Below, piece after piece: positions 1-8,963 of a stretch of DNA of 64,000 bases. The position numbers and the translations under genes are program-made. This stretch comes from an uncultured Pseudomonadales bacterium (GTDB lineage Bacteria > Pseudomonadota > Gammaproteobacteria > Pseudomonadales > Azotimanducaceae): contig OX638346.1 of the NCBI GenBank assembly GCA_951813515.1, positions 3,837,617 to 3,901,616 on the forward strand, in the 5' to 3' direction. Under the pieces are notes generated by a model. It saw only the letters and a list, made by a program, of their open reading frames with translations. It was not told the origin of the DNA and did no database searches. Position 1 is the first letter of the stretch, and each line of letters opens with the position of its first letter.

Positions 1-27
1 GACCACTACGCGTCGTTTATCCATCAT
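1..27 (-). CDS. fabF: beta-ketoacyl-ACP synthase II, first codons only
   Basis: Only nine codons lie inside the window. Read on the minus strand they give MMDKRRVVV, which matches the usual FabF start (M-x-KRRVVVTG). A GGGAAA ribosome binding site lies just upstream at about 28-33. FabF elongates acyl-ACP chains in fatty acid synthesis. Its place downstream of fabG, in the same direction, agrees with the usual fab cluster. Either of two adjacent ATG codons could be the start. The call rests on a very short match plus synteny. Confidence 0.6.
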
Positions 28-70
28 TTCCCTTTGTTCAGACGGTCGTCAGTGCAAATCGCTGCCTGTG

Positions 71-291
71 GCCCGGCCCAGCGCGTCATCCATGTGAAGA
101 AGCCCTCGCGGTCGCTGACGCTCGCAGAAGCCGCCGGTCCCTGCACGTGCCCCACAGCCGGTACCCTTGGCCCCGGTTGTTCCTTGCGAGGGGTTTCCCC
201 CTTTCACGCTCTCCAATCTGAAGGCGCCGGCCCGGCCCGCGCGTCGTCCATGGAAGAAGCTCTCGCGGTCGCTGACGCTAGCGGGAGCAGC
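71..291. repeat. Imperfect direct repeat in fabG-fabF spacer
   Basis: The 290-base spacer between fabG and fabF holds two copies of a sequence of about 60 bases, at roughly 71-135 and 230-291. Both contain GCCCGGCCC, a CATGG/CCATG segment and an identical CGCGGTCGCTGACGCT. On the minus strand each copy contains an ATG followed by GA(T/C)GACGCG, giving very short open frames (14-15 codons). I see no terminator and no longer gene in the spacer. Whether it is a leader for fabF or a decayed duplication cannot be told. Confidence 0.6.
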
Positions 292-317
292 TTGTTGCGG
301 GGAAGTGTAGGCACGGG

Positions 318-1049
318 TCAGTGCATGTGCAATCCGCCGTTGACATGCACGGTTTCGCCGGTGATGTACCTGGCCTCGTCGCTGACGAGGAAAGAAACGG
401 CCCCCGCGACCTCTTCCGTGCCGCCCATTCTGCCAACGGGAATTTGCTTCACCATCTCGGCGCGTTGCGCTTCCGACAGTTCGGCGGTCATGTCCGTATC
501 GATGAATCCGGGCGCGACGGCGTTGACAGTAATGCCCCGCGCGCCCACTTCGCGCGCCAAGGCCCTTGTGAAGCCTTCGATCCCGGCCTTCGCGGCGGCA
601 TAGTTGCTCTGCCCCGCATTCCCCATCCTGCCGACAACGGAACCGATATTCACAATGCGCCCCCATCGCTCGCGCACCATGGACCGCAGCAATGGTTTGG
701 TCAGGCGGTAGACGCCGGACAGGTTGACATCGATGACTTCGCGCCACGCGTCGTCGGACATCCGCATCAACAGGCCATCGCGGGTGACTCCGGCGTTGTT
801 GACGAGCACCGACGGCGAGCCGAAGTCCTGTTCCACCTTGCGCACCGCTGCGGCAATGGAGTCGCTCGACTGCAATCGCAGGACGACGCCAGCGCCGTTC
901 TCGCCGAGCATTGAGCGAACACGCTCCGCGCCCTCATCCGCAGTGGCGGTGCCCACGACGAACAACCCGTCGCTAGCGAGGCGGGAGGCGACGGCGCGTC
1001 CGATGCCGCGGCTCGCCCCAGTGACGAGCGCTACGCGTTTCTTGTTCAT
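318..1049 (-). CDS. fabG: 3-oxoacyl-[acyl-carrier-protein] reductase
   Basis: FabG reduces beta-ketoacyl-ACP to beta-hydroxyacyl-ACP with NADPH in the cytosolic fatty acid elongation cycle. The 243-residue protein is a classical short-chain dehydrogenase: nucleotide-binding TGASRGIG near residues 10-17, NNAG near 84-87, and the catalytic Ser137, Tyr150 and Lys154 (in YAAAK). It ends in GGLHMH, typical of FabG. It lies 148 bases downstream of acpP, although acpP normally follows fabG in this cluster. Confidence 0.96.
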   Translation of the reverse strand: MNKKRVALVTGASRGIGRAVASRLASDGLFVVGTATADEGAERVRSMLGENGAGVVLRLQSSDSIAAAVRKVEQDFGSPSVLVNNAGVTRDGLLMRMSDDAWREVIDVNLSGVYRLTKPLLRSMVRERWGRIVNIGSVVGRMGNAGQSNYAAAKAGIEGFTRALAREVGARGITVNAVAPGFIDTDMTAELSEAQRAEMVKQIPVGRMGGTEEVAGAVSFLVSDEARYITGETVHVNGGLHMH

Positions 1050-1197
1050 GTGGAATCGGCACCAAGTCCAGCGCCTTCGACGGCATGGGAGCGCGCGCAG
1101 CCCTTTACCGCTACGCGGTACTCAAACCCTGCCGAATTGACCACTTGAATGGTTGAGATGCTGCGACGCCTGCCAGGAGCGAAGCAGGTTCGCGCGT

Positions 1198-1431
1198 CTA
1201 TTGATGCGCGAGAATGTAGTCGATGGCTTCCTTGACGGTGGTGATCTTTTCCGCTTCCTCGTCTGGGATTTCGGTCTCGAATTCTTCTTCCAGCGCCATC
1301 ACCAACTCGACCGTATCGAGCGAGTCCGCTCCGAGATCATCGACGAAAGACGCTTCGTCCTTGACCTGTTCCTCTTTCAAACCTAGCTGGTCGCAGATAA
1401 GCCTTTTCACCCTTTCGTCAACGCTACTCAT
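1198..1431 (-). CDS. acpP: Acyl carrier protein
   Basis: AcpP carries growing acyl chains on a phosphopantetheine arm. The 77-residue acidic protein has the attachment motif GADSLD with Ser37, and the standard four-helix sequence with the conserved middle EEEFETEIPDEEAE. Length is normal for bacterial ACP. It lies between fabD and fabG, rather than after fabG, and has its own good sigma-70-like promoter in the 200-base spacer upstream, as expected for a very highly expressed protein. Confidence 0.97.
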   Translation of the reverse strand: MSSVDERVKRLICDQLGLKEEQVKDEASFVDDLGADSLDTVELVMALEEEFETEIPDEEAEKITTVKEAIDYILAHQ

Positions 1432-1526
1432 GTTGTTCGTCCATGGTCTGTCGAAATTTCCGCGCTAAACCGCGCCGCCTACTCCCGAATTCGCGGTTCA
1501 CGGCCGATCTCGGAGGGCGATGCGGT

Positions 1527-1555
1527 AGTGTAAGCACCGCTCCATCCATGTGCAA
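1527..1555 (-). promoter_or_regulatory. Candidate sigma-70 promoter for acpP
   Basis: On the minus strand, TTGCAC (1555-1550) is followed after exactly 17 bases by TACACT (1532-1527), close to the TTGACA and TATAAT consensus. Transcription would start near 1520, giving an acpP leader of about 90 bases. It lies in the fabD-acpP spacer, which holds no gene. Confidence 0.55.
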
Positions 1556-1633
1556 TCAAGACTGACGCCTTGGCCAACCTTAAAGTCGCATTCGGAGCAC
1601 CGTATCCCAAAAGAACCCGAAACATGCACGTGG

Positions 1634-2551
1634 TCATTCGAGCGCCGATTGCATGCCTTCCACGGTGCCTATGCCTGCGACTCTCAGAGACCTGTCGATG
1701 CGGCGCACCAGTCCCGCCAGGACGTTTCCAGGCCCGCATTCGAGCAACCTGTCCACGCCGTGGCTGCGGATGGTGGTCACGCAGTCGGTCCATCGAACCG
1801 GGGAGTAAATCTGTTGCATCAGTTTCTGCCGGATCGTGTCGGGGTCTGCCGACACCGTCGCGTCGATGTTGTGCACGACGGGCACGTCCGCAGAACACAA
1901 GTCAACGGCATCGAGCACCGCCTTGAATCGATCCGCCGCAGGTTGCATGAGTTCGCAGTGGAACGGCGCGCTCACGTCGAGCATGACGGCTCGCCGAGCG
2001 CCGGCTTCGGAACAGGCCGCGGCAGCAGCCTTGACAGCCGCCGCGGCACCCGAAATCACAACTTGACCAGGCGCGTTCAGATTCGCTGGCTGCGCGACAC
2101 CTTCGACCGCCTCGCAGCACGCCGCCACGGCTTCGTCGTCCAGCCCCAATATGGCCGCCATCGCGCCCTCGCCCACCGGCACGGCTTCCTGCATGAAACG
2201 CCCGCGAGCGTTGACCAGGCGCACCGCATCCGCGAAGGCCATGCTCCCCGCCGCAGTGAACGCCGTGTATTCCCCGAGGCTGTGCCCGGCCATCACCGCG
2301 GGCATTGCGCCCCCCCGCGCCCGCCATACTTCCCAGAGGACAACGCCGACCGTGAGCAGCGCGGGCTGGGTGACTTCGGTCTCGACGAGACGCGAAGCGG
2401 GTCCTTCGAACACGATGCGGGCCAGGTCGAATCCCAACGCGTCGTTCGCTTCCTCGAAGCGTTCCCTGACCAGGTCTTCCGCCTCCAGGAAGTCAGCTGC
2501 CATACCGACCCGCTGGGCGCCCTGCCCCGGAAACACGAAAGCTATCGCCAT
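1634..2551 (-). CDS. fabD: Malonyl-CoA:ACP transacylase
   Basis: FabD moves malonyl groups from CoA to ACP, supplying the extender for fatty acid synthesis. The 305-residue protein begins with the typical AFVFPGQGAQ and has the nucleophile elbow GHSLGEY with Ser91. The later HCELMQPA segment supplies the catalytic His region. Length is normal. A GGGAG sequence precedes the ATG. In related bacteria plsX and fabH lie just upstream; here rpmF is directly upstream with only an 80-base gap. Confidence 0.96.
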   Translation of the reverse strand: MAIAFVFPGQGAQRVGMAADFLEAEDLVRERFEEANDALGFDLARIVFEGPASRLVETEVTQPALLTVGVVLWEVWRARGGAMPAVMAGHSLGEYTAFTAAGSMAFADAVRLVNARGRFMQEAVPVGEGAMAAILGLDDEAVAACCEAVEGVAQPANLNAPGQVVISGAAAAVKAAAAACSEAGARRAVMLDVSAPFHCELMQPAADRFKAVLDAVDLCSADVPVVHNIDATVSADPDTIRQKLMQQIYSPVRWTDCVTTIRSHGVDRLLECGPGNVLAGLVRRIDRSLRVAGIGTVEGMQSALE

Positions 2552-2630
2552 GCTGGAGATCTCCCGATTAATGGGTGGTGGGCAGCATTTGGGGCAGCAC
2601 GCAGGACATCACGTCCCGCGGTCGCGAGGG

Positions 2631-2807
2631 TCAATCTTCAGGTTCGAGGATGCTGCGGCCGCGGTAGAAGCCGTCCTTGGTCATGTGGTGGCGCCGATGC
2701 GTCTCGCCCGTGGTCGAATCGACTGACAGCACAGGCTTCGACAACCCGTCGTGAGAACGGCGATTGCCGCGTCGCCGGCGCGTCACCTTGCTCTTTTGTA
2801 CTGCCAT
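2631..2807 (-). CDS. rpmF: 50S ribosomal protein L32
   Basis: L32 is a small protein of the large ribosomal subunit. The 58-residue product starts MAVQKSKVTRRRRGNRRSHD and continues with the basic RRHHMTKDGFYRGR segment seen in gammaproteobacterial L32. The ATG at 2807 is chosen over upstream in-frame starts because it gives the conserved N-terminus and has a GGAAG ribosome binding site. It heads the fab cluster, as in E. coli, but without yceD before it or plsX after it. Confidence 0.95.
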   Translation of the reverse strand: MAVQKSKVTRRRRGNRRSHDGLSKPVLSVDSTTGETHRRHHMTKDGFYRGRSILEPED

Positions 2808-2955
2808 GCCGCTCTCTTCCTTTTCCGTTCCCGCTTGCCCGCCGCCCCGGTGAACGAGCACCTTCGCGCGCCCCGCCGACGGCAGCGCCGCGCATCATAG
2901 GGACGTGTGTCCTGAGTGTCAAAAGCCCGGCGAGCGCAGTTACAATGCCGCCCCC

Positions 2956-3525
2956 TTGAAGATCGTCCTGGCATCCTCGTCCCGCTACCGCAGGGAACTG
3001 CTCGGCAGACTCGGCATTGCGTTCGAGACCATCGCGCCCGGCGTAGACGAAACACCCCGCCCCGGCGAGTCTCCCGAAGGTCTCGTCCTGCGTCTGGCCA
3101 GGGCCAAGGCCGCGAGCGGAGCGCGACAAGGCGGACCCGCCATCGTCATTGCCTCGGACCAGGTTGCGACCAGCGGCGAGCGCACGCTCGGGAAACCCGG
3201 GACGGTCGAAGATGCCATAGCCAACCTCATGTCGATGGCTGGAACAACGGTGACGTTCATGACGTCCCTCGTCGTGGTCAATACGCAGGGCGCAACGCAC
3301 GCGCATGTCGACAATACGCGCGTACGAATGCGCAGGTTCACGATCGACGAAGTCCGGCGCTACGTGGAGCTCGAGCGACCGCTCGACTGTGCCGGCGCCA
3401 TCAAGTCCGAGGGTCGTGGCGTTCTGCTGCTGGACGCGATCGAAACGGAAGATCCGACGGCGTTGATCGGGCTGCCGCTGATCCGGCTCGGGGCGATGCT
3501 GCGCGCGGAAGGCATCGGACTCTAG
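2956..3525 (+). CDS. Maf-family nucleotide pyrophosphatase, YceF type
   Basis: Maf proteins hydrolyse non-canonical nucleoside triphosphates; the YceF branch prefers m7GTP. The protein has LKIVLASSSRYRRELL at the start, then DETPRPGESPEGLV, ASDQV, GKPGT and a C-terminal LIGLPLI, all close to E. coli YceF. The assigned start is a TTG giving 189 residues, equal to the usual length; a GTG at 2905 would add 17 residues with no family match. It lies divergent to rpmF and convergent with rluC, as in E. coli. Confidence 0.88.
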   Translation: MKIVLASSSRYRRELLGRLGIAFETIAPGVDETPRPGESPEGLVLRLARAKAASGARQGGPAIVIASDQVATSGERTLGKPGTVEDAIANLMSMAGTTVTFMTSLVVVNTQGATHAHVDNTRVRMRRFTIDEVRRYVELERPLDCAGAIKSEGRGVLLLDAIETEDPTALIGLPLIRLGAMLRAEGIGL

Positions 3526-3533
3526 TCTGGAAC

Positions 3534-3577
3534 CGCTCCGGGGACCGCCGTGGCACATTGCGGCGGTCCCCGGAGCG
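3534..3577. terminator. 17-bp perfect stem-loop between maf and rluC
   Basis: CGCTCCGGGGACCGCCG at 3534-3550 is exactly complementary to 3561-3577, with a 10-base loop. It fills the short gap between two convergent genes and would serve both strands. There is no long T tract on either side, so termination would depend mainly on the very stable GC stem. Confidence 0.75.
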
Positions 3578-3582
3578 TTCGC

Positions 3583-4560
3583 TCAGGAGTGCCGTTCGTC
3601 TGTCTCCGCGAGAGCTCCAGGACCCGCTGCCAGCATTTCCCAGGTCGCGAGAAACGGTGCGTCGGGCAGCGCTTCGTAGCGTCGCCGCTCATCCCCGACC
3701 GGTAGCGCCAGGGACGAGGCGTGCAGCATCAGTCGGTTGACTCCCGCGATTGCCGCCCCTCGGTCGGCGTACTTCTGATCTCCGATGATCGGGTGGCCGG
3801 AGGACGCCGTATGAACGCGAATCTGGTGCGTGCGCCCCGTTCTCGGAAATGCCCGCAGCCAGGTGGCGCCATCTCGCGCATCAACCCGTTCGAAATCCGT
3901 CCGGGCGGGCATGCCCGCCGAATCGGGACGGACGCGCCGTTCGCCGTTGGGCATCTCGTATCGCAACAACGGCGTGCGAACCGAGCGGAGCCGGCGCAGC
4001 CAACGCCCGTGAACGACGAGGTCATAGCCCTTTTTCACGCGGCCCTCGCGAAATGCGGCATGGTAGTGGAGCAAGGTGGAGCGGTCCTTCGCGATGGCCA
4101 GGCAGCCCGAGGTATCGCGGTCGAGGCGATGAACCAGCTCGAATGTCCCGCCGGGATGCAAGGCGCGGACCGCCTCGATGACTCCGAGCGAGATGCCGCT
4201 GCCGCCGTGGACGGCCACTCCCGCCGGCTTGTTCAACACCATCAGGTGTTCGTCTTCATGGATCACCGCACCGTCGAGCCAACTGCGATGGTTCTCGGCA
4301 CGATCTCCCGCCGACGCGTGCGGCCCCTCGACCTGGCGGCGTACGCGGACCGGGGGAATGCGAACCACGTCGCCGGCGACGAGCCGCCTGGAAGGACGGC
4401 AGCGGCCACCGTTCACGCGTACTTCTCCCTTACGCAGCATGGAGTAGATTCGCGCCCTGGGAACGCCTTTCAGGAGCCCCAGGAGAAAGTTGTCGATACG
4501 CTGACCGGCGTTCTCCCTGATGACCCTGTGTGTTGCGGACGGCCTGCCGTTCAGCGCCAT
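3583..4560 (-). CDS. rluC: 23S rRNA pseudouridine synthase C
   Basis: RluC makes pseudouridines 955, 2504 and 2580 of 23S rRNA. The 325-residue protein has an N-terminal S4 RNA-binding domain (GQRIDNFLL...IYSMLRKGEVRVN), then the RluA-type catalytic domain with HRLDRDTSG carrying the catalytic Asp, and the late GRTHQIRVH motif. The ATG at 4560 is preferred because GGGAG lies six bases upstream; an ATG at 4572 is possible. It is divergent to rne, the arrangement conserved in gammaproteobacteria. Confidence 0.94.
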   Translation of the reverse strand: MALNGRPSATHRVIRENAGQRIDNFLLGLLKGVPRARIYSMLRKGEVRVNGGRCRPSRRLVAGDVVRIPPVRVRRQVEGPHASAGDRAENHRSWLDGAVIHEDEHLMVLNKPAGVAVHGGSGISLGVIEAVRALHPGGTFELVHRLDRDTSGCLAIAKDRSTLLHYHAAFREGRVKKGYDLVVHGRWLRRLRSVRTPLLRYEMPNGERRVRPDSAGMPARTDFERVDARDGATWLRAFPRTGRTHQIRVHTASSGHPIIGDQKYADRGAAIAGVNRLMLHASSLALPVGDERRRYEALPDAPFLATWEMLAAGPGALAETDERHS

Positions 4561-5237
4561 GAACGCTCCCATCGCTGACCATGGAACAGGCGCCCCGGTC
4601 GCCAGCGCTCACCGGAGAAGTACGCCACGTGGTATAGTTGCGCCGCCTCGGCAGGACATCAAGTGTGCGGGGCCACCGTCCGAACAAGATGGACGGCGGC
4701 CACACAGCCCCGGGCAAACCCCGTCGGGAGTCCATAAGACCGACACGCGCGGCATCGACAATGCCGCGAAACGGCGGCCCTGATTGCCGCGCTTTTATTG
4801 ACTGTAGACGAAAGACGGACGCGTTTAGAGAATTATCGACAACAGGCATGTTGCGAGATATGGCCGCCATCAGGAGTCGGCGTATCTCACCTGCCATCCG
4901 CATTGACACACGCCGCGTGCGTGTAGACAACCCGCCAGCGAGCGGCAGTAAGCGGCACAAGGCCGCCAGAGTGAGCGTTTCTGGAATCAGGTAGAGACCC
5001 TATGGATGCCCGCAAGCTCGCTGGATCGGGAGCGGAGTGACCCTGCACGGAACCAGCGGACATCCCGCCTGAGGGAACGCGTGGTTGCCGCGCGCGTTGC
5101 GCGTGAATGTGCTTGAGCACATCTCGCTTGCCGCTAAGCAAGACAAGGCAACGCGGGGCAAACGGGGTCATTGATCCCGGTTACGAGAAGTCGAACTCCA
5201 GACGCGTCCTCGGTGAGAAACCAAGGACCAAAATACT
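4561..5237. other. Long rluC-rne spacer / rne leader region
   Basis: These 677 bases hold no convincing gene. In other gammaproteobacteria rne has a long structured leader used for autoregulation, and this spacer could contain one. A TTGACA at 4903-4908 is a possible -35 box, though its -10 is weak. Small hairpins are visible nearer rne, such as ATGTGC-TTGA-GCACAT at about 5106-5121 and CTTGC...GCAAG just after it. These are candidates only. Confidence 0.4.
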
Positions 5238-7802
5238 ATGAAACGCATGCTCATCAATGCGACGCAGCCCGAAGAGGTGCGCGTCGCGGTCGTGGATGGA
5301 CAGCGCCTGCACGATCTCGACATAGAGAGCCCCGGGCGCGAACAGAAGAAAGGCAGCATCTATCGCGCAAGAGTGACCCGGGTCGAGCCGAGCCTCGAAG
5401 CGGCGTTCATTGAATTCGGGGTCGAGCGCCACGGATTCCTGCCATTGAAAGAGATATCCCGAAGCTACGTCCAGCCCGGCAAGTCCGATGATGACGGAGG
5501 GTCCCGCAGAACCGAAATCTCGGACCTGGTTCGCGAGGGACAGGAATTCCTCGTCCAGGTCGACAAGGAAGAACGCGGGACCAAGGGCGCCGCGCTGACC
5601 ACGTTTTTCAGCCTTCCCGGGCGCTACATGGTGCTCATGCCCAACGACCCGAGAGCCGGCGGCATTTCCCGCCGCGTCGAGGGTGACGACCGCGATGCGC
5701 TGCGCGAATCGCTGAGCCAGCTTGAGATTCCCGACGGAATGGGCGTGATCGTGCGTACCGCTGGCGTCGGTCGAAGCCAGGAAGAACTGCAACGGGACGT
5801 CGACTACCTTCTGCAGCTCTGGCAGACGATCCAGAGCGCCGGCGAAGAACGTCGCGCCCCGGCGCTGATCTACCAGGAGAACAACCTCGTGGTGCGCGCT
5901 ATACGGGACTGCCTGCGCGAGGATATCGGCGAACTGTTGATCGATAGCGAGGAAGCCTTCAGCGAAGCCGAGACCTTCATCGAGCAGGTGATGCCGCACT
6001 ACAAGAGTCGCGTCAAGCTGTACTCCGACGATGTCCCGCTGTTCAGCCGCTACCAGATTGAAAGCCAGATCGAAACCGCTTTCGAGCACACGGTCAAGCT
6101 GCCATCCGGCGGCAGCATCGTCATCGACCCCACCGAAGCTCTAGTCGCCATCGACACCAACTCGGCGCGGGCGACGAAGGGGGCCGACATCGAGGAAACG
6201 GCTCTCAACACCAACCTCGAGGCCGCAGAGGAGATTGCCCGTCAACTACGCCTTCGTGACGTCGGCGGCCTGATTGTCATCGACTTCATCGACATGTCGA
6301 GCACCCGGAATCAGCGGGCGGTCGAATCGAAGCTGCGAGAAGCGCTCGAGACCGATCGCGCTCGCATCCAGCTTGGCCGGATTTCCCAGTTCGGACTGTT
6401 CGAAATGTCGCGCCAGCGTCTGCGACCGTCCCTGCAGGAGACGACCACCGAGATCTGTCCGCGATGCAGCGGCCGGGGCCGCATCCAGGACATTCAATCG
6501 CTGGCCCTTACCATCCTGCGCGTGATGGAGGAGGAGGCGCTGAAGGAGCGCAGCCGCATCGTCAGAGCATTGGTGCCGCTCAACGTCGCCGCCTACCTGC
6601 TGAACGAGAAGCGGCGCGACGTGGCGGAGATCGAAAAGCGAACCGAGACGCACTTCGTGATCGTGCCGAACGCAAGCCTCGAGACACCGCAATACGAGAT
6701 TCAGCGCATTCGCGAAGATAGCGCCGAAGCCGAGGCCGAACTGTTGAGCTACGAACTGGCCGATACCGCCGGTGAACCGGAGCAACGAGACCGCGAAAAT
6801 GATCGGCGCAGAAACGGCCGTCCCCCGCAGGAGCCGGCGATCAAGCCGGCCGCTCCTGCTCCCGCGCCACCTGTTCCGCCTGCTCCATCCCTCCTGAGAC
6901 GGCTCTTCGCGGCACTATTCGGGCAGGGCGCCACTTCGACAACCAACCAACGGAAATCCAGTGGCACCAAGGCCAACGGGCAACCGCAACGTCGAAACCG
7001 CACGCAGGACAACAGGACGAACCGCAGGTCGCGCGGTCAATCCCAGAGGAACGAACGCCGGGCCCGAGGGGGCGGCGACCAGCGCAGCGGCGTTCGCCGC
7101 GGCGAACGTCAACAACGCTCCCCCCGCAGGTCACGGGGAGGTCAGGACCGCGGCGGGAATCAGGCACGCGGAGAACCGAGGGAAGGAGGCGACGGCCGGA
7201 ATCGGTCTCGACGCAACGGCAACCGCCGAAGGGCCGACGCCGGTGCCGATAGGCGAAGGGCCGACGATGGCACCGATAGGCGAAGGGCCGACGCCGGTGG
7301 CGACAGGGGCGGCGACAATGCGACCAAGCGCAAGCCGCGTCGCGACCGTCAGGCCGTCAACGAGAACCGCGAAAACAGTCGGGGAGCCAGACGGGAAAGC
7401 GCCCCGCGCAGGGATCGCGAAACGACAACCGACCGCGATAGCAGAAGCGATAGCAGGCACGTGGAGGAGATCCCTCCAGTCGTGGACCAGGGGCAGCCAT
7501 CCGTCGCCGCCGCAATGCGTGAGCTGGACGAAGCGCCTTCGACAGCGGCAAGCGAGGTCAAGGACTCTCCCGCGGAACAGTCGCCAACATCCCCCGATGT
7601 TGGTTTGACCTCCCGGGAAACGCGCGCTGGCACGAGTTCCGAGGAGCGTCAGCCCGCACCGGTATCGGAATCCGACGCTGCCTCCGGGCAAGCCGAGCCG
7701 GCCGAGCCAGCGGAAGCAAGCAGGCAATCGAGACCCGCCGGCAGGGCGAGCAATGATCCGCGCGAGTTGCGCAGGCGGGCAGCCGAGCAGACGCAAGTCT
7801 GA
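5238..7802 (+). CDS. rne: Ribonuclease E
   Basis: RNase E starts mRNA decay and processes rRNA and tRNA; its C-terminal tail assembles the degradosome at the inner membrane. The 854-residue protein has the MKRMLINA start, an S1 domain at about 35-120, DNase I-like catalytic residues in AIDTNSARAT (about 304) and VIDFIDM (about 347), and the zinc-link CPRCSGRG (about 405). From about residue 510 the sequence is low-complexity, rich in Arg, Pro, Glu and Gln, including a nine-residue tandem repeat. Length fits RNase E rather than the shorter RNase G. Confidence 0.95.
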   Translation: MKRMLINATQPEEVRVAVVDGQRLHDLDIESPGREQKKGSIYRARVTRVEPSLEAAFIEFGVERHGFLPLKEISRSYVQPGKSDDDGGSRRTEISDLVREGQEFLVQVDKEERGTKGAALTTFFSLPGRYMVLMPNDPRAGGISRRVEGDDRDALRESLSQLEIPDGMGVIVRTAGVGRSQEELQRDVDYLLQLWQTIQSAGEERRAPALIYQENNLVVRAIRDCLREDIGELLIDSEEAFSEAETFIEQVMPHYKSRVKLYSDDVPLFSRYQIESQIETAFEHTVKLPSGGSIVIDPTEALVAIDTNSARATKGADIEETALNTNLEAAEEIARQLRLRDVGGLIVIDFIDMSSTRNQRAVESKLREALETDRARIQLGRISQFGLFEMSRQRLRPSLQETTTEICPRCSGRGRIQDIQSLALTILRVMEEEALKERSRIVRALVPLNVAAYLLNEKRRDVAEIEKRTETHFVIVPNASLETPQYEIQRIREDSAEAEAELLSYELADTAGEPEQRDRENDRRRNGRPPQEPAIKPAAPAPAPPVPPAPSLLRRLFAALFGQGATSTTNQRKSSGTKANGQPQRRNRTQDNRTNRRSRGQSQRNERRARGGGDQRSGVRRGERQQRSPRRSRGGQDRGGNQARGEPREGGDGRNRSRRNGNRRRADAGADRRRADDGTDRRRADAGGDRGGDNATKRKPRRDRQAVNENRENSRGARRESAPRRDRETTTDRDSRSDSRHVEEIPPVVDQGQPSVAAAMRELDEAPSTAASEVKDSPAEQSPTSPDVGLTSRETRAGTSSEERQPAPVSESDAASGQAEPAEPAEASRQSRPAGRASNDPRELRRRAAEQTQV
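7227..7307 (+). repeat. 27-bp tandem repeat, three units, inside rne
   Basis: Three in-frame 27-base units (7227-7253, 7254-7280, 7281-7307) differ at a few positions. They encode RRRADAGAD, RRRADDGTD and RRRADAGGD in the disordered RNase E tail. The unit number probably varies between strains. Effects on degradosome binding are unknown. Confidence 0.85.
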
Positions 7803-7844
7803 TTGCAGGGCGCGATTGGGAGCGCGGGGCGAGCCCTCGCGCGA

Positions 7845-8888
7845 TCAATCGTGTCCCAGGACCTGGGGTTCCAGGTCCAGTTCGATATCGAACTTGCGCG
7901 CAACGTCGTCCGCGATGCGCTGTGCGAGGGTCAGAATCTGTTCGCCGGTCGCCCGGCCATAGTTGACGAGCACCAGCGCGTGCGCGGGCCAGACGCCCAC
8001 ATCGTCGCGCCGGTACCCTTTCCAGCCCGCCTGTTCCACGAGTCTCGCGGCCGGCACCTTGAAGTAATCGCCGGCGTCGAACGCATCGATATCCAGGAAG
8101 CCCCGCAACCGGTCAAGCTCCCGGGCCGATAGCGAAGGATTCTTGAACGTACTGCCGGCGTTGCCCGTCTTGCGCGGGTCGGGCAGCTTGCGGCGCCTGA
8201 TGCGAATCACCGCTTCGGCTATCCGTTGAGGTGTGGCGTCGCCCTCCATCCGACGCAGTTCTGCGCCGACGTCGGGGTATCCGGTTTCCAGTCCCCGGTC
8301 TCCAAGCCGCAGCACCAGTCCCGTGACGGCATAGCGTCCGGGTTCGTCGGACTTGAAAATGCTGTCCCGATAGCGGAAAGCGCAGGCGCGCGCGTCCAGG
8401 GTTGTCGGTCGCATGTAGTAGGTGTCGATCACGCTGACGCCGACCACCAGCGACGCCAGTTCCGCGCCGTACGCGCCTATGTTCTGAATGGGCGCCGCGC
8501 CCACCGTGCCCGGAATGAGTGCAAGGTTTTCGAGACCCGACACGCCCCGGTCGAGGCAGGCGCGAACGAGACCGTGCCAGTTCTCCCCGCCGGCCGCCCG
8601 CACAAGCACGGCATCGCCGTCCGGCTCGAACGAGACCCCCCGGCTCCGGATTCGAATCACACGGCCGTCGATCCGATCCAGCAGCAAGACGTTCGTGCCG
8701 CCGCCGAGCAATGTTACCGGCACAGAATCCCGTCGCGCCTGGGCCAAGGCATCCAGCAACTCCCTTTCGTCGCGCACTTCCACGTACTGCTCGGCAATGC
8801 ACTCGACGCCAAAGCTGTTCGCTTCCCTCAGGGAAACGCCACGGCGAACGCGCGGCACAGATCCGCTCGTTGGGTCAGTAGGGGTCAT
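7845..8888 (-). CDS. murB: UDP-N-acetylenolpyruvoylglucosamine reductase
   Basis: MurB reduces enolpyruvyl-UDP-GlcNAc to UDP-MurNAc with FAD and NADPH in peptidoglycan precursor synthesis. The 347-residue protein has the FAD-binding LLGGGTNVLLLD, IPGTVGAAPIQNIGAYG, and the substrate-site GNAGSTFKNP, with a C-terminal domain typical of the E. coli (type I) enzyme. It is convergent with rne and divergent to the next dehydrogenase gene. The start context is weak and a downstream start cannot be excluded. Confidence 0.95.
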   Translation of the reverse strand: MTPTDPTSGSVPRVRRGVSLREANSFGVECIAEQYVEVRDERELLDALAQARRDSVPVTLLGGGTNVLLLDRIDGRVIRIRSRGVSFEPDGDAVLVRAAGGENWHGLVRACLDRGVSGLENLALIPGTVGAAPIQNIGAYGAELASLVVGVSVIDTYYMRPTTLDARACAFRYRDSIFKSDEPGRYAVTGLVLRLGDRGLETGYPDVGAELRRMEGDATPQRIAEAVIRIRRRKLPDPRKTGNAGSTFKNPSLSARELDRLRGFLDIDAFDAGDYFKVPAARLVEQAGWKGYRRDDVGVWPAHALVLVNYGRATGEQILTLAQRIADDVARKFDIELDLEPQVLGHD

Positions 8889-8963
8889 ATGGGCCTATGT
8901 GTTTCCATTCCAGGCCGCTCGGCACAGCCCGGTATACTAGCCGCCGATCAAGGGAGTACGCGA

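Noticed and set aside
49..747. Arg-rich 232-residue minus-strand frame across fabG
   Set aside because: Shadow of fabG in another frame, with composition typical of GC-rich antisense or shifted reading.
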